A stretch of DNA of 5,196 nucleotides, from NCBI GenBank assembly GCA_016220045.1, contig JACRIP010000013.1, positions 1 through 5,196 of the forward strand, read 5' to 3'. A program made the position numbers and the translations under genes. Positions 1 to 5,133 of the stretch are shown piece after piece. Within the stretch, counting starts at the first letter, position 1. Each line of letters starts with the position of its first letter. The notes beneath the pieces were generated by a model. It was not told the origin of the DNA, ran no database searches, and saw only the letters and a list, made by a program, of their open reading frames with translations. Source of the DNA: Planctomycetota bacterium. Its GTDB lineage: Bacteria; Planctomycetota; MHYJ01; WSZJ01; JACPWG01.

Positions 1-59
1 CTCGACCCCCTCGCGTGTTATGCTATTCCCCCGGCACCACTTGCGCGACCAGCGCACGC

Positions 60-164
60 AGTGGACGGTGGACAGTGGCCAGTGAACGGTGGACGGTGGG
101 CGGTGGCCAGTGGACGGTGGCCAGTGGACGGTGGTTAGTGGACGGTGATCAGCGGGCGGTGGGC
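60..164 (+). repeat. Left heptamer array, unit RGTGGNC, 15 copies
   Basis: The stretch divides without gaps into fifteen 7-bp units starting at 60, 67, 74 and so on. Most read AGTGGAC, GGTGGAC or GGTGGCC. Variants are AGTGAAC, GGTGGGC, GGTGGTT, GGTGATC and AGCGGGC. Alternation of A-start and G-start units gives a 14-bp higher-order period in the middle (109-122, 123-136, 137-150). The units nearest the core are the most degenerate. Heptameric tandem repeats between genes are known from other bacteria, for example the STRR repeats of filamentous cyanobacteria, but I do not recognise this unit as a named family. Confidence 0.9.
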
Positions 165-216
165 GGTTGCAGTGTACCGGCCCGTGGCCGATTTCTCCCA
201 GGGACCACCATCGACT

Positions 217-314
217 GGCCACTATTCACCGTTCACGGGCCACCGTCCACCGTTCACTGGCCACCGTCCACCGGCCACCGTCCACCGTTCACTGGCCACT
301 GTCCACCGTCCACT
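217..314 (-). repeat. Right heptamer array, inverted copy of the left array, 14 copies
   Basis: Read on the plus strand, this is fourteen 7-bp units of the form GNCCACY (GTCCACC, GGCCACC, GTTCACT, GGCCACT). They are the reverse complement of the left-array unit. The outermost five units (280-314), and almost all of the sixth, mirror the left array exactly. Further in, the same unit types appear in a different order, so pairing slips out of register. That pattern fits unit gain, loss or shuffling near the core and sequence matching of the outer arms. Confidence 0.88.
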
Positions 315-337
315 GCGTGCGCTGGTCGCGCAAGTGG
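310..337 (-). other. Small bulged hairpin just downstream of the operon (mirror copy at 37-64)
   Basis: Within each outer arm, CCACT+TGCGC, a 5-nt loop GACCA, then GCGCA, a 3-nt bulge CGC and AGTGG form a 10-bp stem. In the copy at 310-337 this would lie in the operon mRNA about 36-64 nt after the stop codon. It could slow polymerase or protect the 3' end. There is no U-tract after it, so it is not a classic intrinsic terminator. Its function is inferred only. Confidence 0.4.
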
Positions 338-373
338 TGCCGGGGGAATAGCATAACACGCGAGGGGGTCGAG

Positions 374-1534
374 TCAACCCTTTTCCGGGACCGGGGCGGA
401 CTTGGCGAGCACATCCAGGAATCGCTCGATAGCGGACTGCGTCGCATCCGGCTTCACCGCCTGATTCGTGAGCACTCCCAGCGTCAGGTGGTGCTTCATC
501 TGGACCAATGTCATGCGTCCGAACGGCCCCTCGATGACCGCGCGCTGGAACGAGCCGATATCCATGCGCTTCGAGGCCTCCTCCGAGGTGGTGAAGACCG
601 TGTGGGCGACCTGCGCGATCGGGTCCATCGGGAGATCGGCACGCCCCTGCACCGCGACCGTACGGCCGTCGGTGCTGAGGACGACCGCCGCGAGCAGCCC
701 GTCGAGCTCGCTGAACATGCGGATCAGCCGGCTGATGCGCTCCACGTCGGCCGCAGGCTCGCCGCCGCCCTGCCGGGAGCCGTTCTCGGTGTCGAAGAGC
801 GCCATGAGGGCCTTGCCCGCGTCGTCGAGTCCGCCGCGGCGCTCGACTTCACGCAGCATCATGTCGACGTCTTCCGAGCCGGTCGAGCCCTTGGCCACGC
901 CCGCGAGCCGGTCGAAAATGCCGCGTGCGCGGTCGTCCTGGGGCGAGAAGCGCATGATCTGCTCGAGCGCCTCCTGTGCGTGCGCGTAGGCCCCCGCTTC
1001 GCCGTAGACCTTCGCCAGGAGCAAGAGGGCCTTGTAGTTCTGCGGATTGATGCGCGCGGCGCGCGCGAGGTGCTCGATCGCCTGCAGGCCGTCCTTCGCC
1101 TGGAAGTCCTCATGGAAGCGATCGATCCGGATTTGACCGTAGATCATCGCCAGCGACTCGTCGCCCGGGTAGAGCGCAATCCCGCGGCGGCACATCTCGA
1201 GCGCGGCGTCGCGATCGCCCAGCTCCTTGTAGTGCAGCTCGGCGAGGCGCGTGAAGCCCGCGGGGGTCGGCGCCTTGTCGATCGCCCGCTGCAGCTCCAG
1301 GATGCGGCTCTGCAGGTGCGACTTCATGATGTAGCGGTAGGTGGTCAGCACGCGATCGTTGTCCGGGAAGGTCTCGACCGCGCGGCGGACGACCTCCAGG
1401 GCGTGCTCGGTCTCGCCGAAGGCGATGCAGCGCTCGGCGAGCGTGGAGAGCGTGAGCGGCGACGGGTTTTCGGCCGCGTCGCGTTCGAGCTTTTCGAGTT
1501 CGCGCCGGCGGCGCACCGAATCGAACAGGCCCAT
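374..1534 (-). CDS. TPR protein with C-terminal Roadblock/LC7 domain
   Basis: This encodes a soluble 386-residue protein with no signal peptide or membrane segment, so it is probably cytoplasmic. Residues 1-20 are a charged helix. About 24-205 are TPR-like helical hairpins, with recognisable spacing at about 24-57 (ending FPDNDR), 92-125 (ending LYPGDE) and 148-200 (INPQNYKALLLLAKVYGEAG, then FSPQDD). A polar linker with a Gly-rich stretch (about 211-262) leads to a Roadblock/LC7-like domain at about 265-376. Its marks are the opening helix with SELDGLLAAVVLSTDGRTVA, a second helix, a strand pair EGPFGRMTLVQM and a closing helix. Roadblock/LC7 domains usually dimerise and act on small GTPases (MglB/MglA type); TPRs bind partner proteins. 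The start is set at the ATG at 1534: GGAGG lies 6 nt upstream, whereas an in-frame TTG at 1540 would leave no spacing. It follows the large membrane protein gene by 59 bp on the same strand, so co-transcription is likely. The stop TGA (374-376) abuts the fold-back repeat. No GTPase is present in view, and the exact partner is unknown. Confidence 0.9.
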   Translation of the reverse strand: MGLFDSVRRRRELEKLERDAAENPSPLTLSTLAERCIAFGETEHALEVVRRAVETFPDNDRVLTTYRYIMKSHLQSRILELQRAIDKAPTPAGFTRLAELHYKELGDRDAALEMCRRGIALYPGDESLAMIYGQIRIDRFHEDFQAKDGLQAIEHLARAARINPQNYKALLLLAKVYGEAGAYAHAQEALEQIMRFSPQDDRARGIFDRLAGVAKGSTGSEDVDMMLREVERRGGLDDAGKALMALFDTENGSRQGGGEPAADVERISRLIRMFSELDGLLAAVVLSTDGRTVAVQGRADLPMDPIAQVAHTVFTTSEEASKRMDIGSFQRAVIEGPFGRMTLVQMKHHLTLGVLTNQAVKPDATQSAIERFLDVLAKSAPVPEKG

Positions 1535-1540
1535 GTCCAA

Positions 1541-1547
1541 CCTCCGG
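1541..1547 (-). promoter_or_regulatory. Ribosome binding site of the TPR-Roadblock gene
   Basis: CCGGAGG on the minus strand ends 6 nt before the ATG at 1532-1534. This good spacing selects that ATG over the TTG two codons upstream. It lies in the 59-bp gap after the tandem stop TGATGA (1591-1596) of the preceding gene. I see no promoter in this gap. Confidence 0.75.
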
Positions 1548-1593
1548 AGTCACGGGGGGAGCCGCGGTCAACGGGCGGCGCGGGGGAACCTCA

Positions 1594-4500
1594 TCATTCT
1601 TCGAGCGCGAACAGGTGGCGGTCGTCGTTGCCGAAATAGACGGCGCCGTCGTCGACGGCGGGGGTGGAATGGATCGGCCCGCCGCTCTGCAGTTTCCACA
1701 GGATCTGGCCGGTCGCCAGTTCGAGGGCCAGGAGGGCGCCGCTCTCGCTGCCGGCGAAGACCGTTTTGCCGGACACGGCCACGGCGCCGGTGATCGGCTT
1801 GCCGGTGTCGCAGCGCCACGCGAGCGTGCCGCGCGCGAGGTCGACGGCGTAGAGCGCTCCGTCGCGGCTGCCCACCAGCACGAGGCCCTCCGCGACGACC
1901 GGCTGAGCCGTGATCGCGCCGCGCGTCGCGAACTGCCAGAGCGGGGCGCCGCTCGGGGAAAACGCGTAGAGCTTGCCGTCGAGGCAGCCGATGAGCACCG
2001 CCGCGGGGGAGGCCGTGACGCCGCCGCGCGCCATGTCGCCCAGCTTCGCGCCCCACGCCTTCTTGCCGGTCGCGGCCGCCAGCGCGTACAGGGTTCCGTC
2101 GTCCGAGCCCACGTAGACCAGGTCGCGCAGCACCGCCGGCGAGGAGAGCACCTCCCCCCCGGTCGGAAAGGTCCAGGCCGCTTCGCCGCTGTCGACCCGC
2201 ACCGCGTGGACCCGTCCGTCGCAGCCGCCGAAAATCGCCAGCCGCCCCGCCTCGGCGAGCGCCGGGGAGGACTTCACGAACTTCCCCACGCGGTACTTCC
2301 ACGCGAGCTTGCCGTCGTTCAGGCGTACGCCGTAGACATAGCCGTCGTTCGACCCGGCGATCACCGTGCCGCCGGCGAGCAGGGGCGAGGAGAGGAAGTC
2401 GCCGGAGACGTCGGCGGCGAACTTCCAGGCGACCGTGCCGCTGGCGCGTTCGAGGGCGTAGAGGATGCGGTCGCGGCTGCCGAAAAGGACGCGGTCCCTG
2501 GTGGTGACCGGACGGGTCTCGATGGCGCCGTCGGCGGTGAACTGCCAAAGGAAAGTCTTCTCGAGGGAGACGACGACGGTGGCGGGCTCGCCCGAGCGCA
2601 CCGGGCGGTTCTGGGGCAGGAACCCGCGCGCCTCGACGCGCAGGTCGCAGCCCTCGCCGGGGCGGAGGCGAAGCAGGACCGGGCCGGCGCCGACGACCAC
2701 GCCGTCGCGCAGGATGCGGGCGCCGCGCGGCACGGTCTCGACGCGCAGCGGAAAGGTGATGCTCTCGGCCGCCGGGGCCTTGCGGTAGGAGGACAGGAGT
2801 TTCTTCCAGCGGTCGCGCGCCTCGTCGTAGCGCCCGGATTCCTCGAGCTTGCGCGCGGCGGCGGCGACCTCCTCGGCCTCGGTGAAGTAGCGGTTCAGGT
2901 TCTCGATGCGCTTCTTGGCGCGCTCGCAGAGATCGGCGGCGCGGTTGGCCGGGTCGAGGGCCCAGGCCATGACCTCCTGGTAGGTCGCCATCGCCGAGAC
3001 CGGATTCTCGTCTTCGAGGGAGGCGCCCTGGTTGAGGAGCTGGGCGTAGCGGTCGCGCTGGTGGCGGTCGAGTTCCTCGGCGTCCTGGCGCGCGCGGTCG
3101 CGCAGGTGGACGATCGTGTCCTGCTCGCGCCGCGCCCGGGAGGCGGCCCGCGTGAACGGATAGCCGCTGATTACCGGCTGCAGCTTCGCCACCCCCGCGT
3201 CGTAGTTGCCGAGCTTCGCCAGCGTGCGCGCCTCCTCGCAGAGGGCGTCGATGCCGCGTCCGGCGATTCCCTCATAGAGCAGCCAGAGGGCGCAGACCGA
3301 CAGCGCCGCGCCGAGCATGGCCCCGGTCGTGCGGCGGCGCAGGATCTTGCTCTGGCGGGAGCGGTGGTCGCCGATGTACTTCTCGAGCCGGCTGAGGATG
3401 TCCTTGCGCGTCGGATCGATGGTCAGGATGCGCTCGTAGAGCGCGGTCAGGTCCTGGGTCGCGCGCGCCGGCAGCGCGTCGAGCGCCTGCTTGAGCTGCG
3501 CTTGCGCCGTCCCCTTGTCCCCCAGCTCCTGCAGGACGTTCGCGAGATGCACCCGCATCTCCAGGCTCGTCGGGTCCACCGCCAGCATCTCCTGGCAGAC
3601 CGCGCGCGCCCGGTCCCATTCCTTCTCCGCCATCAGCGCCGGCACCAGGATCTTCGCCTCCCCGAGCGCGCGATCGTGGCTGTCGCGCTTCATGTGGATG
3701 CCGAAGAGCCCGGCGCGCGATTCGAGGTTGGTAGGGTGGCATTCGAGCGCGGCCTGGTAGGCGACGAAGGCCTGGTCGGTCAGGTTCTGGCGCAGGTAGG
3801 CCTGGGCGAGCACGTTGTAGTGCTGCGCCGCCTCCGGCCATTTGCCGCGGAACTTCAGCATCTGCGCCAGCGGCTGGCGGATCGCGGCGTCCTCCGGCGC
3901 GATGTCGACCGCGGCCTGCAATACGGCACATGCCCGATCCTGGTCGCCGGCCGACCAGCAGGATTGCGCGAGGGCGCGCAGATCGTCGGCGGTGGCGGGC
4001 TTGAGCACGCCCTGCTGGAGCAGGCGGTAGAGCTTCGAGCAGGCGTCGAATTTCGACGCGTGGCTGTCGGCGATGATCCGCTCGACGTTGCGCGTGCCGT
4101 CGGTGAGGAGCAGGATCGACGCGTCGGTCGCGGGCGCGGCGGGGGGAAGCTGGTCGCTGGGCAGCGCGGGAATGAAGATCACGCGGTGGTCGGGGATGCC
4201 GCGGTTGAGCACCTCCCACTCGTCCAGGCGGCGCGCCGCCTCCATGACGAGGGAGTTGGAATCGAAGACCGCGAAGATGACCGGCTGGTCGGGGGAGAGC
4301 AGCTCCGGGGGCGGCAGCGCGCCCTCCTGGAACTCGAAATTGGCCTCTTTCCAGGAGAAGAGGTCGTAGATTTCCTCTTCGATCTGCTGGCGGATGGCGG
4401 CCTGGACCTCTTCCTTGGTGACCAGGCCGACCTTCTGGAAGACTTCGCCGAGCATGAGGCCGAGTTTCTTCTGGATGGCGAGGGCGTCCTGGAGTTCGTT

Positions 4501-4713
4501 CTGGGTGATTTTGCCCGAGCGCACGAGCATTTCGCCGAGGTGGAGGCCGCGGCGTTTGCCGGTGGAGAGGAGGCGGACGCCCTCGGCCCCGAAGTAGATG
4601 CACTTGCGGCTCTCGCCATCGGCGACGATGAGGGTGCCGACCTTCTGGTTCGCCGACAGGGTCTGGAAGAGGTCGGCGAGGTTGATGGTGGAGAGGTCGC
4701 CGCGGAAGCCCAT
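1594..4713 (-). CDS. Single-pass membrane protein: DUF4388, TPR, PEGA and 8-bladed PQQ-like propeller
   Basis: This encodes 1039 residues. About 5-130 are a DUF4388-type domain (GDLSTINLADLFQTLS at the start, LFSWKEANFEFQEG at the end). It includes two GspE-N/MshEN-like helical repeats at 58-81 and 87-110 (LGEMLVRSG; LGEVFQKVG). About 197-240 look like a winged helix (LLLTDGTRNVERIIA...LLQQGVLKP). TPR-like repeats fill about 241-445. A basic stretch (451-461) and a hydrophobic helix (about 464-484) predict N-in/C-out topology. A charged helical region follows (about 486-645), then a PEGA domain (about 653-718, with TVPRGARILRDG and LRPGEG). A BamB/PQQ-like propeller (about 720-1039) completes the chain. 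Trp residues at 723, 763, 805, 847, 887, 926, 966 and 1006 mark eight blades about 40 residues apart, each with a GS.DG..YAL-like strand, so the ring looks complete. I see no dehydrogenase active-site features, so it is probably a binding scaffold. The gene is promoter-proximal and ends in TGATGA. The ATG has GAGGA 10 nt upstream. An envelope-spanning scaffold or sensor is inferred; the exact role is unknown. Confidence 0.93.
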   Translation of the reverse strand: MGFRGDLSTINLADLFQTLSANQKVGTLIVADGESRKCIYFGAEGVRLLSTGKRRGLHLGEMLVRSGKITQNELQDALAIQKKLGLMLGEVFQKVGLVTKEEVQAAIRQQIEEEIYDLFSWKEANFEFQEGALPPPELLSPDQPVIFAVFDSNSLVMEAARRLDEWEVLNRGIPDHRVIFIPALPSDQLPPAAPATDASILLLTDGTRNVERIIADSHASKFDACSKLYRLLQQGVLKPATADDLRALAQSCWSAGDQDRACAVLQAAVDIAPEDAAIRQPLAQMLKFRGKWPEAAQHYNVLAQAYLRQNLTDQAFVAYQAALECHPTNLESRAGLFGIHMKRDSHDRALGEAKILVPALMAEKEWDRARAVCQEMLAVDPTSLEMRVHLANVLQELGDKGTAQAQLKQALDALPARATQDLTALYERILTIDPTRKDILSRLEKYIGDHRSRQSKILRRRTTGAMLGAALSVCALWLLYEGIAGRGIDALCEEARTLAKLGNYDAGVAKLQPVISGYPFTRAASRARREQDTIVHLRDRARQDAEELDRHQRDRYAQLLNQGASLEDENPVSAMATYQEVMAWALDPANRAADLCERAKKRIENLNRYFTEAEEVAAAARKLEESGRYDEARDRWKKLLSSYRKAPAAESITFPLRVETVPRGARILRDGVVVGAGPVLLRLRPGEGCDLRVEARGFLPQNRPVRSGEPATVVVSLEKTFLWQFTADGAIETRPVTTRDRVLFGSRDRILYALERASGTVAWKFAADVSGDFLSSPLLAGGTVIAGSNDGYVYGVRLNDGKLAWKYRVGKFVKSSPALAEAGRLAIFGGCDGRVHAVRVDSGEAAWTFPTGGEVLSSPAVLRDLVYVGSDDGTLYALAAATGKKAWGAKLGDMARGGVTASPAAVLIGCLDGKLYAFSPSGAPLWQFATRGAITAQPVVAEGLVLVGSRDGALYAVDLARGTLAWRCDTGKPITGAVAVSGKTVFAGSESGALLALELATGQILWKLQSGGPIHSTPAVDDGAVYFGNDDRHLFALEE

Positions 4714-4716
4714 GGT

Positions 4717-4729
4717 CGAGGGGTCCTCG
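4717..4729 (-). promoter_or_regulatory. Shine-Dalgarno of the large gene inside a small hairpin
   Basis: On the minus strand CGAGG-ACC-CCTCG forms a 5-bp GC-rich stem with a 3-nt loop, ending 3 nt before the ATG (4711-4713). The GAGGA at 4724-4728 is the only Shine-Dalgarno-like sequence at usable distance (10 nt). Folding would cover it and could lower or regulate translation. The stem is short and the region is GC-rich, so chance is possible. Confidence 0.45.
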
Positions 4730-4739
4730 TCTGGGGGCG

Positions 4740-4775
4740 CGTCGAGAGGCCGGCCGAGAGGGTGGCCGAGAGGCT
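4740..4775 (-). repeat. Three 12-bp tandem repeats in the 5' leader
   Basis: CGAGAGG on the plus strand (CCTCTCG in the transcript) occurs at 4743-4749, 4755-4761 and 4767-4773, exactly 12 bp apart. The last two units share ten identical bases, GGCCGAGAGG. They lie between the inferred transcription start (near 4784) and the ATG at 4713. They could be a protein-binding array or a pairing competitor for the Shine-Dalgarno region, but no function is shown. Confidence 0.6.
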
Positions 4776-4790
4776 CGAAACAAACTCGGA

Positions 4791-4819
4791 ACTATAAGGG
4801 GATGGGGCGGGCGCGTCAA
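4791..4819 (-). promoter_or_regulatory. Sigma70-type promoter of the two-gene operon
   Basis: On the minus strand TTGACG (4814-4819) matches the -35 consensus at five of six bases. TATAGT (4791-4796) matches the -10 at five of six. The spacer is exactly 17 bp. Transcription would begin near 4784, giving a leader of about 70 nt before the ATG at 4713. This AT-containing patch stands out in very GC-rich surroundings. The first heptamer of the neighbouring repeat array starts 24 bp upstream of the -35 box. Confidence 0.65.
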
Positions 4820-4842
4820 GCGTTCGGGGCGGCCGAGGGCGA

Positions 4843-4948
4843 GGGACCAGGGACCAGGGACCAGGGGTCAGGGACGACGGAGGGGCGAGGGACGCGGGGT
4901 CAGGGGTCAGGGGTCAGGGACGACGGAGGGCGCAGGGGTCAGGGAGCA
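4843..4948 (+). repeat. G-rich heptamer array, unit GGGGTCA/GGGACCA with CGGA inserts
   Basis: The stretch parses completely into 7-bp units: GGGACCA three times (4843-4863), GGGGTCA (4864), GGGACGA (4871), GGGGCGA (4882), GGGACGC (4889), GGGGTCA three times (4896-4916), GGGACGA (4917), GGGCGCA (4928), GGGGTCA (4935) and GGGAGCA (4942). A 4-bp CGGA is inserted twice (4878-4881 and 4924-4927), each time right after GGGACGA. Fourteen runs of three or more G at near-regular spacing make the plus strand a strong G-quadruplex candidate. Confidence 0.9.
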
Positions 4949-5133
4949 GCCTGGGAGCGCGGGGCAGACGCGGACCTGTGCCCCGGATTCCCCGCCTCCA
5001 GGGAGTATCGGCACGACCCCGGGGTAGGCTTGAGCGCGGACTCGCCGGCAGCGCGCGGACCGGGGCGCCTCACGAGGCGCCCCTACGGCAGCCACCCGAT
5101 AAACGTCGCTCCTTCCACCGTTGGCCTGCCTAC
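4949..5133. other. Unique core between the inverted G-rich arrays, no gene
   Basis: This is about 185 bp without a credible coding sequence. It contains inverted pairs: CGGGGCA (4960-4966) with TGCCCCG (4979-4985), and the 10-bp palindrome ACCCCGGGGT (5016-5025). The stronger REP-like hairpin at 5062-5086 is listed separately. A short minus-strand open frame through it (4907-5095) has arbitrary composition and runs into the repeat array, so I do not call it a gene. Confidence 0.6.
5062..5086 (-). repeat. REP-like hairpin with GTAG head
   Basis: GGGGCGCCTC (5062-5071) and GAGGCGCCCC (5074-5083) form a perfect 10-bp inverted repeat around AC. On the minus strand the tetranucleotide GTAG (5083-5086) sits at the 5' foot of the stem. 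A GTAG or GGAG head on a GC-rich hairpin is the known mark of REP sequences mobilised by RAYT (TnpA-REP, Y1 HUH) transposases. No RAYT gene is in this window. No T-tract follows on either strand, so a terminator is less likely. Confidence 0.6.

Larger units (their letters stand above)
1..373. repeat. Long fold-back (inverted) repeat element, non-coding
   Basis: Base i is complementary to base 374-i for every position from 1 to 99, so 1-99 and 275-373 are perfect 99-bp inverted arms. The outer 59 bp of each arm are non-repetitive, and the ends read CTCGAC and GTCGAG. Further in, both arms become 7-bp tandem arrays that keep pairing only imperfectly around a core at about 165-216. The core contains a small hairpin, CGGCC-CGT-GGCCG (178-190), close to the symmetry axis at 187. 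The right end stops directly before the stop codon of the TPR-Roadblock gene. I see no coding sequence here: the open frames crossing it are translated heptamers. It could be a MITE-like or fold-back transposable element, an intergenic repeat family, or a transcription end structure. The left flank is outside the window, so a target-site duplication cannot be examined, and the palindrome may extend further left. Confidence 0.93.

Noticed and set aside
60..314. CRISPR array
   Set aside because: The units are 7 bp, contiguous and without spacers, and no cas genes are nearby.
15..356. Plus-strand open frames across the left repeat (WTV/HRPP-type peptides)
   Set aside because: They are simple translations of the 7-bp units, and composition follows the repeat. 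No ribosome binding site was recognised.
310..373. Classic Rho-independent terminator after the operon
   Set aside because: Stems are present, but no run of T follows on the transcribed strand. Termination here, if any, would rely on another mechanism.
1..373. Pure assembly fold-back artefact
   Set aside because: A read-through artefact would give identical arms to the tip. Here the interior is diverged and rearranged, which argues for a real structure, although the exact start at the window edge keeps some doubt.
1538..1540. TTG start for the TPR-Roadblock gene
   Set aside because: It directly touches the GGAGG. The ATG two codons downstream has the ideal 6-nt spacing.
1567..1593. Eight-codon frame ATGAGG... 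overlapping the stop of the large gene
   Set aside because: It could couple translation through ATGA, but no ribosome binding site was recognised for it, and the next gene has its own good one. Probably chance from the tandem TGATGA stop.
167..1639. Plus-strand open frame of about 490 codons
   Set aside because: It begins in the translated heptamer array and continues antisense to the TPR-Roadblock gene. It has no recognisable domain, and the minus-strand frame is clearly the real one.
1594..2556. PQQ-dependent dehydrogenase
   Set aside because: The eight-blade repeat resembles PQQ-like propellers, but no catalytic or cofactor residues of alcohol dehydrogenases are recognisable, so a binding scaffold is more likely.
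1615..4797. Plus-strand open frame of about 1060 codons
   Set aside because: It lies antisense to the DUF4388/propeller gene over nearly its whole length. Its translation is a low-complexity mix of Ala, Arg, Gly, Glu and Val without domain marks. Long antisense frames are expected opposite GC-rich genes.
4907..5095. Minus-strand open frame of 62 codons
   Set aside because: It covers the structured core and ends in the G-rich array. No domain is visible, and its composition looks arbitrary.
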